In this document: one piece after another, positions 1 to 6,600 of the stretch | How positions within the stretch are numbered: position 1 is the stretch's first letter | Layout: each line of letters starts with the position of its first letter | Assembly (NCBI GenBank): GCA_030620035.1 | Contig: JAUXAE010000007.1 | Coordinates: 1-18,119 of the forward strand | Source of the DNA: Dehalococcoidales bacterium | Lineage (GTDB): Bacteria; Chloroflexota; Dehalococcoidia; Dehalococcoidales; JAUXAE01 | Length of the DNA: 18,119 nucleotides | Direction: 5' to 3' | Translations under genes and position numbers: made by a program | The notes under the pieces: generated by a model | The model's database searches: none | What the model was told of the DNA's origin: nothing | What the model saw: only the letters and a program-made list of their open reading frames with translations

Positions 1-85
1 TTCCTAATCCTAAAGCAACTAATACAGCAAGGAATGTAGCTACAGCGCTATATGCTAACCAATCAGTAACTAAAACAGTAGACAT
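1..85 (-). CDS. Partial membrane protein, N-terminal 28 codons only
   Basis: Reading the minus strand from an ATG at 85 gives an open frame to the window edge. It begins MSTVLVTDWLAYSAV and continues as a hydrophobic Ala/Leu/Val segment typical of a first transmembrane helix. There is no Shine-Dalgarno sequence. Instead an extended -10 box (TGGTATAAT) ends 7 nt before the A of the ATG, so the transcript would start on or next to the start codon. The rest of the gene lies outside the window. The family cannot be named from 28 residues; a small respiratory-complex subunit such as NuoA is one possibility but is not shown. The gene lies downstream of tRNA-Gly on the same strand and appears to have its own promoter. 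Confidence 0.6.
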   Translation of the reverse strand, partial: MSTVLVTDWLAYSAVATFLAVLVALGLG

Positions 86-91
86 TGGCCA

Positions 92-100
92 ATTATACCA
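92..100 (-). promoter_or_regulatory. Extended -10 promoter, leaderless type
   Basis: The minus strand reads TGGTATAAT, a perfect TATAAT preceded by TGN. No good -35 is seen 17 nt upstream, as is common for extended -10 promoters. The predicted +1 falls at about position 85, the first base of the ATG of the partial membrane protein. Confidence 0.55.
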
Positions 101-217
101 CAACAAAAAAGGAGCGCTCGGGCTTAAAGTTGAAGAAAGGGGTTTTAAGGCCTCTCCCTTTATTTTAATATGTTGGGGTAGGGTGTAACCCGGCGGGAGA
201 GTGGTTGCGTAATGGCA

Positions 218-292
218 TGGAGCGGGAGATGGGATTCGAACCCACGACTTTCTGCTTGGGAAGCAGACGTTCTGCCACTGAACTACTCCCGC
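218..292 (-). tRNA. tRNA-Gly (anticodon CCC)
   Basis: The minus strand folds into a full cloverleaf. The acceptor stem GCGGGAG pairs with CTCCCGC. The D-arm contains TTCAGTGGCAGAAC. The anticodon stem TCTGC/GCAGA encloses the loop TTCCCAA, giving anticodon CCC. The T-arm is GTGGG-TTCGAAT-CCCAT. The discriminator base is U, as expected for bacterial glycine tRNAs, and the 3' CCA is encoded (218-220). The body is 221-292. A promoter of the TTTACA-17-TAAAAT type lies just upstream at 306-334. It would read glycine GGG codons. Confidence 0.96.
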
Positions 293-305
293 CAAAATCA
301 TACCT

Positions 306-334
306 ATTTTAGTCTAAAAAACCATGCCTGTAAA
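306..334 (-). promoter_or_regulatory. Promoter of tRNA-Gly
   Basis: On the minus strand TTTACA (329-334) and TAAAAT (306-311) are separated by exactly 17 nt. Each hexamer matches the sigma-70 consensus at 5 of 6 positions. The expected +1 is near 299, about 7 nt before the mature tRNA 5' end. Confidence 0.6.
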
Positions 335-409
335 GAGAGAGTGCTTGTTTCGTCAAATTCTGGCACCGACATATCAAGTTTGCTTTATGGTTATCAGTTG
401 TGCGCTGCG

Positions 410-446
410 ACCGAAGGAAAAAGCTCCAGCTTTAGTACGACTCGGT
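410..446 (-). terminator. Possible hairpin terminator after the export-like gene
   Basis: Read on the minus strand, an outer stem ACCGA/TCGGT encloses an inner hairpin AAAGC-TGGA-GCTTT, which is followed by a short T run. It begins about 18 nt after the stop codon at 465. The U tract is short and the stem weak, so this is only a candidate. Confidence 0.3.
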
Positions 447-464
447 CTACCAATTGAAATGTCT

Positions 465-911
465 TTAATGAATAAAACTTTCTACGACGATTAAACCCAT
501 AACCCCGGCAAGGGTCAATCCAGCACCCCACAATAGAATGCCAATATTAATCCAAAATAGCAGACGTTTTTTTGGGATACTCAATGCAATACCTATTGCA
601 ACACCTAGTGGTGCGCCTGTAAAAAGTGGAGCCAACAATCCGAGTCCAATTACACCATATTTTATCCAGATGCGGTAGAAGCGGCGATATCGCTTAAATC
701 CGCTACCATCAATGCCGTACCGTTGTGCCAGAAAAGTTCGTATTCGCTCACCTAGCATAGATACTATCAGCACCCCGAACATGGAGCCAATAATGGCAGC
801 CAGACCTATTGCTATTGGATGTAGTCCCAGAACGAAACCAGCAGGTATAGCTACCCAAAGTTCAATCACTCCCAACCCACACACAATTAGCGACTGAATC
901 AGAGGTTCCAT
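465..911 (-). CDS. Small multidrug export-type integral membrane protein (Sm_multidrug_ex family)
   Basis: This is a 148-residue, very hydrophobic protein with about four membrane segments (roughly 3-30, 31-55, 84-112 and 117-145). The early ELWVAIPAG motif and the later KYGVIGLGLLAPLFTGAPLG stretch are characteristic of the family labelled putative small multi-drug export proteins (Pfam Sm_multidrug_ex). The loop between the two halves is basic (RYG, KRYRRF). The substrate is not established for the family, so the drug-export label should be taken lightly. There is no Shine-Dalgarno before the ATG at 911. TATAAA at 921-926 would place the transcript start only a few bases upstream, and AT-rich DNA follows. 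The flanking genes do not suggest a pathway. Confidence 0.78.
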   Translation of the reverse strand: MEPLIQSLIVCGLGVIELWVAIPAGFVLGLHPIAIGLAAIIGSMFGVLIVSMLGERIRTFLAQRYGIDGSGFKRYRRFYRIWIKYGVIGLGLLAPLFTGAPLGVAIGIALSIPKKRLLFWINIGILLWGAGLTLAGVMGLIVVESFIH

Positions 912-1096
912 AATATCGTCTTTATACTAGCGGTATTATAATATAATAAATTAAAGGTTGGTATTCCAATTTTTCGAGCTCGTCTAGTATATTTGGGTTG
1001 GTAGTGTGATGAGGCGGATTTACTACGATGTGCTGTTAGCTGAGTGGTTTATCCCTAGGTGCAGTCCTGATAAGACTGGTAGTAAGAAATCTTTGA

Positions 1097-1471
1097 TTAA
1101 TATGGAGGGATAATTCTAGGTAAGTCGGGTGGCGGCTTAGCGCCGATAATGAAATCCAGCTTGGTTGTCTCACCGCTTCTAACGGTAACACTTTCTAGGC
1201 CCACTCCCCGACCATACTTAGTGTAAAACTCTATTTCCCACTTGCCCGTGAAGATGTTTTTCAATATGTAGTACCCATCTTCATCAGTATTTATTATTAT
1301 GCCTCCATAAACAACGCTAACAGCTCTAACCCATGCCCCGCTGACCGGCTGACCGCTCTCGTCTGTTATTAAACCCTCAATATTCCCACGAGTCTGCTCA
1401 CAACCCGCGACCAAGGCCAAGGCCATTGACATCAGCAATACTGTCAGAAGTAGCAGATAAAATGCTCTCAT
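1097..1471 (-). CDS. Small lipoprotein with carboxypeptidase-regulatory-like domain
   Basis: The protein has 124 residues from the ATG at 1471, chosen because AGGG precedes it and because a strong promoter places the transcript start near 1509, at the in-frame GTG at 1510. Residues 1-24 form a lipoprotein signal: hydrophobic core and lipobox VAGC, with Cys24 as the lipidation site. Residues about 30-110 read as one beta-sandwich of the CarboxypepD_reg type, with the typical pattern GxITDESGQPVSGAWVRA followed by TDEDGYYIL. The C-terminus is proline-rich. Such domains are non-catalytic and common in exported surface proteins. It lies downstream of the serpin lipoprotein on the same strand but has its own promoter. 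Its function is unknown beyond an envelope location. Confidence 0.75.
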   Translation of the reverse strand: MRAFYLLLLTVLLMSMALALVAGCEQTRGNIEGLITDESGQPVSGAWVRAVSVVYGGIIINTDEDGYYILKNIFTGKWEIEFYTKYGRGVGLESVTVRSGETTKLDFIIGAKPPPDLPRIIPPY

Positions 1472-1515
1472 TATCCCTAATCCAATCGGTTTATTAAATG
1501 AATCCAACACTACTA

Positions 1516-1543
1516 ATTATAAACTGCCTTCTGAGATTATCAA
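1516..1543 (-). promoter_or_regulatory. Promoter of the small lipoprotein gene
   Basis: On the minus strand TTGATA (1538-1543) is followed after 16 nt by a perfect TATAAT (1516-1521). The predicted +1 is at about 1509, which leaves a leader of about 38 nt before the ATG at 1471. Confidence 0.65.
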
Positions 1544-1644
1544 GAAACGGTTCCTTTTTATCACCGATTTTGGCTGGTGATTTTGGCTTCAATTATGATC
1601 CTATTTTAACGTACCTTTTAGATATCGTTGAACAACTGGCCGGA

Positions 1645-2925
1645 TTAAGCACCGGGGTTCATAATACGCCCGACGAACAGAACGGTGCCCGTCTCAATAT
1701 CACGGATTAAGAAAATAAACGGGTGGTCAAGAGTAACCCTAACAGATTCCTCAGGTGCCGCAGAAAACCCCACTATCACCGCGGTGGCAGCCGCTGCTTC
1801 AGTGCCTGCTTCATCTACCGAGACAAATGCCTGGTGGAAGACATCGGTGATGAAGAGATTGTGGGTGCCATCTATCCCTGAGAAGTCAGCAACCCCCCAT
1901 GAGAAGGCATCGGGCATCCCCGCCTCAGAGAGAGTTTGCTTCAAATCAAAGGTCGAATCAAAGGTGAATTTGGGCATCGTCAGGGCTACCCCCGTAAGCT
2001 CCAGGTCATCTATGATGTCATTGACCAGGTCGGCGTCCAGTGAGCCTTCAAATGCCTCAAAAAAATCTGCATCAGGGAGCAGGATGACCATCGAGAGCTC
2101 ACCGCCATCATATAGTAGTTCTACCGCCTGATAGCCATTGCCCTCAGCATAGTTGAAATGCTCTGTCTGGTTCATCATCGGTACGGAGACAGTATCTCTG
2201 TTAAGCAGATGAAATGGGCCGTCCTGCGTCATATCCTCTTGGAAGGGATGCTGCCATGCCGCGTTGAAATATATGGCATTGGTGAGAACAAGCCGTGTCA
2301 ATGTCGTGATAGCTCCTTCTGGTATTAGGTCTTCAATCCGGCCTTCCGTATTATCGCTGACCCAATCATTGATGGTGACGCGAGACTTCTCCGGGTCCTT
2401 TATGAAGTCGAGCAGCCTGATGCCGGCACCATAGTTCTCGGCCAGAGTATCGAGAAACTCAGCAAGGAACTCATAGTCTTCTTGGCCCCAGATGGCATTG
2501 ACTATGTTCAGCTGAAAGCCTTCTCCGTCCTTGCCTTTAGCACCCTCCCCGCGAGAGTTAAGCATGATGTCTAGGCTGTTGTAGGCCGGATGCAAGCTGC
2601 TCTGGGTAAGCCTGAAGTGGAGGGTATCTGCCATCTGTTGTGCTGTCTCACCACGGGCTCCGGCATAAGTCATCGCTAGTGCCAGCGATATGCTATACGG
2701 GGAATAGAAGAGGTTGCCCTCCTCACCCTTGAGGGCTTGATAAAGGTCAAAGGCAAAGGCACTGTTGCCATCTACCAGGACGGCCAGCTCGGCTTCATCA
2801 ACATTTGGCTGGGTTATTCGATCCCTATCTGATTTTGCTACCTGGCCTGAAGCGGGGGAGCTGCAAGCCACCAGGCTTAACATAATAGCTATCATTAGGA
2901 TGTTTATGAACAATTTTCTCTTCAT
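1645..2925 (-). CDS. Serpin-family serine protease inhibitor, lipoprotein
   Basis: The protein has 426 residues from the ATG at 2925. AAGGGG lies 9 nt upstream of that ATG, whereas the alternative TTG at 2934 abuts the Shine-Dalgarno. Residues 1-21 are a lipoprotein signal ending in the lipobox LVAC, so it is probably anchored outside the cytoplasmic membrane. The rest is a full serpin fold. The conserved landmarks are LFYSPYSISLALAM (about 72-85), NAIYFNAAWQHPF (216-228), VPMMNQ and the C-terminal HPFIFLIRD and FVGRIMNP. The reactive-loop hinge EAGTEAAAAT (about 372-381) matches the small-residue P17-P8 pattern of inhibitory serpins, so it should trap a protease rather than be a bystander. 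Counting 17 positions puts P1 near Ser388 in VGFSAA, suggesting an elastase- or chymotrypsin-like target, but this is uncertain. No protease gene adjoins it. Confidence 0.93.
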   Translation of the reverse strand: MKRKLFINILMIAIMLSLVACSSPASGQVAKSDRDRITQPNVDEAELAVLVDGNSAFAFDLYQALKGEEGNLFYSPYSISLALAMTYAGARGETAQQMADTLHFRLTQSSLHPAYNSLDIMLNSRGEGAKGKDGEGFQLNIVNAIWGQEDYEFLAEFLDTLAENYGAGIRLLDFIKDPEKSRVTINDWVSDNTEGRIEDLIPEGAITTLTRLVLTNAIYFNAAWQHPFQEDMTQDGPFHLLNRDTVSVPMMNQTEHFNYAEGNGYQAVELLYDGGELSMVILLPDADFFEAFEGSLDADLVNDIIDDLELTGVALTMPKFTFDSTFDLKQTLSEAGMPDAFSWGVADFSGIDGTHNLFITDVFHQAFVSVDEAGTEAAAATAVIVGFSAAPEESVRVTLDHPFIFLIRDIETGTVLFVGRIMNPGA

Positions 2926-2954
2926 GATAGTCAACCCCTTGTTATTGCTTACCT

Positions 2955-2960
2955 ATTATA
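2955..2960 (-). promoter_or_regulatory. Candidate -10 box of the serpin gene
   Basis: A perfect TATAAT on the minus strand lies about 30 nt upstream of the serpin ATG, in otherwise non-coding DNA. No convincing -35 hexamer is present at 16-18 nt. Confidence 0.35.
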
Positions 2961-3052
2961 ACGTAAGACCACTGATTAGGTTAGTCCATTTCTAAACAAT
3001 TAAGACAGTCAGGATTATAACCTAGCAATACTACTCATTAGTTGAAACTAAA

Positions 3053-3184
3053 AGGGAGGGCAAGAGTGATAAAGGCCTGTCAGGATTTATCAATCTCGTC
3101 GGGATCGAGTCCCCCGGTCTGATTGCCTCCCCGGCTATTGCCAAGCATGTTGGAGGCTTGGTTGGAGACCGGCTGCGAAACTGA
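3053..3184 (+). pseudogene. C-terminal relic of an LhgO-like FAD-dependent oxidoreductase
   Basis: In the frame ending at TGA 3182-3184 the plus strand encodes about 43 residues, including SDKGLSGFINLVGIESPG and then an LIASPAIAKHV segment. This closely resembles the conserved C-terminus of the L-2-hydroxyglutarate dehydrogenase / LhgO family (the xxNLxGIESPGLTASxAIA motif), judged from memory of the family. The roughly 350 residues with the FAD-binding domain are absent: upstream, the minus-strand serpin begins within 130 bp. No start codon or ribosome site supports expression of the fragment. It is best read as the remaining tail of a deleted gene. Confidence 0.6.
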
Positions 3185-3564
3185 CAAAACGAGCATTTAA
3201 CATTAGGCGGTTTATTCAATAGACTGAGGTAACTCGGAGAATCTTTTGCTTTCGACCGGTGAGACTGCTATTATTGGTACCGACAAGACCGGTAGAAAAA
3301 GAGGCTCCTACTTACAACCTTATCTGGCGAATAATCACAAGTTTGGCCAGCGGTAGAAAAGGCTTGCTAATCCATGATAGACATATTGATGAAGTAAAAC
3401 GTAGTCCCGAGGCAACAAGCTCGAGCTCGATGGAAGTACGCATTAGGGGCATAATTATTAATGTTGATGTTCATCCCGGCAAGTTGAATGATAGTCATAA
3501 ACGGTTGTAGCCTGACTTAATTATGATATGGTTATTCGCTACCTATTAGCTAATAGCCCTGGTA
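3185..3564. other. Gene-poor stretch of about 380 bp before hisF
   Basis: No recognisable gene is seen. An open frame from a GTG at 3259 to a stop at 3510 (83 residues) resembles nothing I know and lacks a ribosome-binding site. A perfect 10-bp palindrome ATTAGCTAAT lies close upstream of hisF (3545-3554). TATGAT at 3522-3527 could be a -10 for hisF but has no matching -35. The stretch follows the LhgO relic and may be decayed coding DNA. Confidence 0.4.
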
Positions 3565-4359
3565 ATGAGCCTGCTAAGGAGAGGGAGTGGCAAAATAGTC
3601 AAAATCATACCCTGTCTCGATATTAAGGATGGGCGGGTGGTCAAGGGGGTCAACTTTGTCAACCTGAGGGATGCCCGTGACCCGGTTGAGGCGGCGGCGG
3701 CCTATTGCCGAGAGGGAGCCGATGAGCTGGTTTTCCTTGATATTGCGGCCACAGTTGAGGGCAGGGGGACAAGGTTAGACTGGGTCAAGAGGGTGGCCGA
3801 GAAGGTTACCATCCCCTTTACTGTCGGCGGTGGCATCAGGAATACTGGTGATATGGAAGCCCTGTTTGGGCTGGGCGTTGGCAAGGTTTCCATCAATGCG
3901 GCAGCGGTAAGAAACCCCGACCTGATAAAGAGAGCGTCACGGCGGTTCGGTAGGGAAAGGCTGGTGGTGGCCATTGATGGCCGCAAAAACCCTCCGGGCA
4001 GCGGGCTACCCCGGCTGGAGGTTGTTATTAGTGGTGGCCAGGAGGCCACCGGTCTGGATATTGTTTCCTGGGCCCAGAAGGTTGCCGCCTTGGGCGCCGG
4101 TGAAATTCTGCTTACCAGCAAGGATGCCGACGGCACTAGGGCCGGTTTTGATATTGAGATGACCCGGGCGGTGGCCGAGGCAGTAAGCATACCAGTAACC
4201 GCCTCAGGCGGTGCCGGGGAGCTAGAGCATCTCTATCAGGCGGTGGTCCAGGGTAAAGCATCAGCGGTATTAGCCGCTTCAATATTTCACTTTGGTGTTA
4301 TCTCTATTCCTCAGGCAAAGAAGTACCTGAAGGAAAAAGGGATACCAGTAAAAACGTAA
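3565..4359 (+). CDS. hisF: Imidazole glycerol phosphate synthase, cyclase subunit HisF
   Basis: HisF is the (beta/alpha)8 cyclase that takes ammonia from its glutaminase partner HisH and converts PRFAR to imidazole glycerol phosphate and AICAR in histidine synthesis. The two catalytic aspartates are present: Asp19 in IIPCLDIKDGRVVKG and Asp138 in VVAID, with the same 119-residue separation as in the Thermotoga enzyme. The phosphate-binding motifs FTVGGGI and ASGGAG and the ILLTSKDADGT loop are also present. From the ATG at 3565 there are 264 residues, about 8-10 more than usual at the N-terminus. That ATG has no Shine-Dalgarno, while a good one (AAGGAGAGGGAG, 3576-3587) lies inside the frame, 7 nt before an ATA at 3595. 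The real start is therefore uncertain. No hisH or other his gene is adjacent. gdhA follows after 23 nt. Confidence 0.95.
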   Translation: MSLLRRGSGKIVKIIPCLDIKDGRVVKGVNFVNLRDARDPVEAAAAYCREGADELVFLDIAATVEGRGTRLDWVKRVAEKVTIPFTVGGGIRNTGDMEALFGLGVGKVSINAAAVRNPDLIKRASRRFGRERLVVAIDGRKNPPGSGLPRLEVVISGGQEATGLDIVSWAQKVAALGAGEILLTSKDADGTRAGFDIEMTRAVAEAVSIPVTASGGAGELEHLYQAVVQGKASAVLAASIFHFGVISIPQAKKYLKEKGIPVKT

Positions 4360-4382
4360 CAGGTGGTATAAAGGAGTATATT

Positions 4383-5636
4383 ATGGTCAAAAAGTCATCA
4401 AATTTATTTGAGATGGCCCAAGCTCAGCTAGAGGAAGCGGCCGGCATATTGCACTTGGAGCCTGGTATTCATGCCATTCTCAGAGAACCCATGAGAGAGC
4501 TTCACATATCTATACCAGTGAAGATGGATGATGGGCAGACCAAGGTTTTCAAGGGGTTCAGGGTTCAGCATAACAATGCCCGTGGTCCCTTTAAAGGAGG
4601 TATAAGGTTCCATCCTGAAGAGACGATTGATGTTGTTAGAGCCTTAGCTTTTTGGATGACCTGGAAATGTGCTGTCGTAGATATTCCCCTTGGAGGTGGT
4701 AAAGGCGGCGTTATTTGCAATTCCAAAGAGATGTCTAGTGGCGAGCTGGAAAGGCTGAGCCGTGGCTATATAGATGCGATATGGGAGTTTATTGGTCCTA
4801 ATAGAGACATCCCGGCACCAGACGTATATACCAACCCGCAGATAATGGGCTGGATGATGGATGAGTATTCAAAACTAAGAGGATATTACACTCCAGGAGT
4901 AATAACGGGAAAACCTCTGGCAGTAGGTGGTTCTCTGGGACGCGGTGATGCCACGGCTCGTGGCGGAGTATATACCATAATAGAAGCCGCCAAGCATTTG
5001 AACTTAGATTTGTCAGAAGCAACAGTAGCGATTCAGGGCTATGGTAATGCTGGCTCCTATGCTGCCATTTTGATGCATGAGATTACGGGGTCCAAGATTA
5101 TAGCTGTTAGTGACTCCAAGGGTGGTATCCATAATAAACGGGGTTTAGACCCACATAAGGTCTTGCAGCATAAAACAGAAACTGGCTCGGTTATAGACTT
5201 TCCCCAAGCGGAAAATATCAGTAATGCTGAGCTGCTGGAGCTAAGGGTTGACATATTATGCCCAGCGGGATTAGAGACCGTGATAACTGGGGAGAATGCT
5301 CCTAGAATCAAGGCAAAGATAGTAGCTGAACTAGCCAACGGACCAACTACCCCTGAGGCAGATGAAATACTATACCATAATGAAGTATTTAACATACCCG
5401 ATTTTCTATGCAACGCTGGAGGGGTCACCGTTTCCTATTTTGAGTGGGTCCAAAGCTTAAACAGATATTATTGGGATGAGGAGGAGATCCATCAGCGACT
5501 CGCTAAAATTATGACGAAAGCATTTCAGGCTGTTTTGGCTGAATCCTTAAAGCGTAAGATTAGCATGAGATTAGCCGCTTATATTGTTGCTGTAGCCCGG
5601 GTGACAGAGGCGATGAAACTGAGGGGCTGGGTGTAA
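4383..5636 (+). CDS. gdhA: Glutamate dehydrogenase, NAD(P)-dependent
   Basis: The enzyme interconverts glutamate with 2-oxoglutarate and ammonia in the cytoplasm. The 417 residues match the usual length of hexameric bacterial and archaeal enzymes. The N-terminal substrate domain carries RGPFKGGIRFHP (Lys71), TWKCAVVDIPLGGGKGG (Lys95 and catalytic Lys107) and the catalytic Asp147 in APDVYT. The Rossmann domain has GYGNAGSYA (219-227), with Asp244 after the second strand. The C-terminal segment includes NAGGVTVSYFEWVQ. The ATG at 4383 has a good AAGGAG about 8 nt upstream. The gene is 23 nt after hisF and may be cotranscribed. An NrpR-like DNA-binding domain, a family linked to nitrogen control, follows 111 nt downstream. 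Confidence 0.97.
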   Translation: MVKKSSNLFEMAQAQLEEAAGILHLEPGIHAILREPMRELHISIPVKMDDGQTKVFKGFRVQHNNARGPFKGGIRFHPEETIDVVRALAFWMTWKCAVVDIPLGGGKGGVICNSKEMSSGELERLSRGYIDAIWEFIGPNRDIPAPDVYTNPQIMGWMMDEYSKLRGYYTPGVITGKPLAVGGSLGRGDATARGGVYTIIEAAKHLNLDLSEATVAIQGYGNAGSYAAILMHEITGSKIIAVSDSKGGIHNKRGLDPHKVLQHKTETGSVIDFPQAENISNAELLELRVDILCPAGLETVITGENAPRIKAKIVAELANGPTTPEADEILYHNEVFNIPDFLCNAGGVTVSYFEWVQSLNRYYWDEEEIHQRLAKIMTKAFQAVLAESLKRKISMRLAAYIVAVARVTEAMKLRGWV

Positions 5637-5747
5637 GGCAGACTTGGGCAAAGCTGTCTTTCTAGGGACAGAGGTCTCGGGTATTCCCTATCTCATGGAG
5701 GTTGATGCCAAGGAGTAGACCGTATTCTGGGCTAGGGGAGGAGGCTG

Positions 5748-6002
5748 GTGATCGGTCAGGAAGGCCGTGAGGTTGAAAGGGAAAAGATAGCCATGCTGCG
5801 GGTTCTGGGTAACTCTCAAGGGCCCGTGGGCAGCAAGATTATCGCCCGCCGCCTAAGGGAAGAGTACGGTATTGGGCTGTCAGAGAGGGCGGTGAGGTAT
5901 CACCTGAGGCTGCTGGATGAGCGGGGCCTCACCCGCAAAATAAGCCGGCGAGACGGCCGGGCTATCACCCGGCTGGGCCTTGAAGAGCTAAAGCGGTTAT
6001 GA
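5748..6002 (+). CDS. Stand-alone NrpR-type winged-helix DNA-binding protein
   Basis: The protein has 84 residues from a GTG start at 5748, with GGGGAGGAGG just upstream. The whole product is one winged helix: an N-terminal helix (REKIAMLRVLG), then SKIIARRLREEYG and LSERAVRYHLRLLDERGL as the helix-turn-helix, and a wing (SRRDGRAITRLGLEEL). The pattern matches the RNase R-type winged helix found at the N-terminus of NrpR, the 2-oxoglutarate-responsive repressor of nitrogen genes best known from methanogens. The NRD effector domains that normally follow are absent, and the frame stops at 6002. It lies downstream of glutamate dehydrogenase, which fits a nitrogen connection, but how it would sense a signal is unclear. 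It may be a truncated regulator or act with a separate partner. Its stop overlaps the ATG of a 29-codon relic. Confidence 0.75.
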   Translation: MIGQEGREVEREKIAMLRVLGNSQGPVGSKIIARRLREEYGIGLSERAVRYHLRLLDERGLTRKISRRDGRAITRLGLEELKRL

Positions 6003-6088
6003 GTGATAACCCGGTTCTGATTGATGGCACGGGCGCTTATGATAAGGCACAAGTGGAACACAGGGGATTTTACTACAAGTCCTTGTAA
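5999..6088 (+). pseudogene. C-terminal relic of a nucleotide-sugar dehydrogenase
   Basis: A 29-codon frame opens with an ATG that overlaps the preceding stop (TTATGA). It contains NPVLIDGTGAYDKAQV and then HRGFYYKSL. This resembles the extreme C-terminus of UDP-glucose / UDP-ManNAc dehydrogenases (NPVIxDGRNxYD…GFxYxGIG), recognised from memory of that family. The catalytic and NAD-binding domains are missing and the frame cannot be extended upstream. The ATGA overlap means it could still be translated as a short peptide, but a leftover gene end is more likely. Confidence 0.45.
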
Positions 6089-6110
6089 TGACCTATAAAG
6101 TATTTTAACT

Positions 6111-6545
6111 ATGGGTAAGCTTGTCTATAAAATGGCGGCCGGCGATGGTGAGCTGGAAGGCGCCTTTGCTGTGAGGAGACGGGTGTTTGTTGAGGAGCAG
6201 GGCATCTCAGAGGGCTTAGAGTTAGACGGGTATGACCGGGAGGCGCAGCACTTGGTGGTCAGGGATGGAGAGATGGTTATCGGCACGGCCCGGGTTCTAT
6301 TCTTGGCTGCCGGTCAGGCCAAGATAGAGAGAATGGCTGTCCTAAAGCCCTTCCGTCACCGGGGGGTCGGAAGGAGAATTGTTTCCTTTCTGATTGAAGA
6401 ATTAAGGAACAGGCAGGTAGAGCAGGTGGTTGTCCATGCCCAGTACCCAGTTGCCGCCTTCTATAGGTCGTGCGGCTTTGCGGAATTGGGTTCGCCTTTT
6501 TGGGAGGCGGGCATCAAGCATATAAAGATGCTGAGGCGACTCTGA
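6111..6545 (+). CDS. GNAT family N-acetyltransferase
   Basis: The 144-residue protein is a single GNAT domain transferring an acetyl group from acetyl-CoA to an amine. The acetyl-CoA pyrophosphate loop is RHRGVG (82-87), preceded by the strand IERMAVLKPF. Later features are VVVHAQYPVAAFYRSCGF, typical of the fourth motif, and an EAGIKHIKM ending. The overall pattern (RRRVFVEEQGI near the start, WEAGIKHIKM at the end) resembles the ElaA/YjcF-like subgroup, whose substrates are mostly unknown. There is no clear Shine-Dalgarno. A TATAAA at 6094-6099 would give a very short leader, so leaderless initiation is possible. It follows the two small frames at 5748-6088 and precedes the unknown barrel protein by 55 nt. 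Confidence 0.88.
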   Translation: MGKLVYKMAAGDGELEGAFAVRRRVFVEEQGISEGLELDGYDREAQHLVVRDGEMVIGTARVLFLAAGQAKIERMAVLKPFRHRGVGRRIVSFLIEELRNRQVEQVVVHAQYPVAAFYRSCGFAELGSPFWEAGIKHIKMLRRL

Positions 6546-6600
6546 CCCCGCTTGACGCCAGGCCAGATGGGTCGTTATGCTATTTAAAGGTGGAGGATAG

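Noticed and set aside
190..200. A second copy of the tRNA 3' end (TCTCCCGC on the minus strand) just downstream of tRNA-Gly, as might be left by an integration event.
   Set aside because: The match is only 8-9 nt, with no integrase or element boundary in view, so chance is sufficient.
396..457. A tRNA-like stretch on the minus strand with TCAATTGGTAGA, as in a tRNA D-arm.
   Set aside because: No acceptor stem, anticodon arm or T-loop (TTCRA) can be formed around it. The rest folds better as a simple hairpin after a stop codon.
1560..1581. An inverted repeat ATCACC/GGTGAT near the end of the serpin gene that could be a terminator.
   Set aside because: In the serpin direction the hairpin is followed by A residues rather than T. 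In the other direction there is no upstream gene to terminate and only three T residues follow.
1685..2131. Long frames antisense to the serpin, hisF, ftsH and other genes.
   Set aside because: They are shadows of clearly conserved genes on the other strand and carry no motifs, ribosome sites or protein-like composition of their own.
3259..3510. An 83-codon open frame starting at GTG in the gap before hisF.
   Set aside because: There is no ribosome site, no recognisable motif, and a composition unlike the neighbouring genes. It may be decayed DNA, so it is described only within the intergenic entry.
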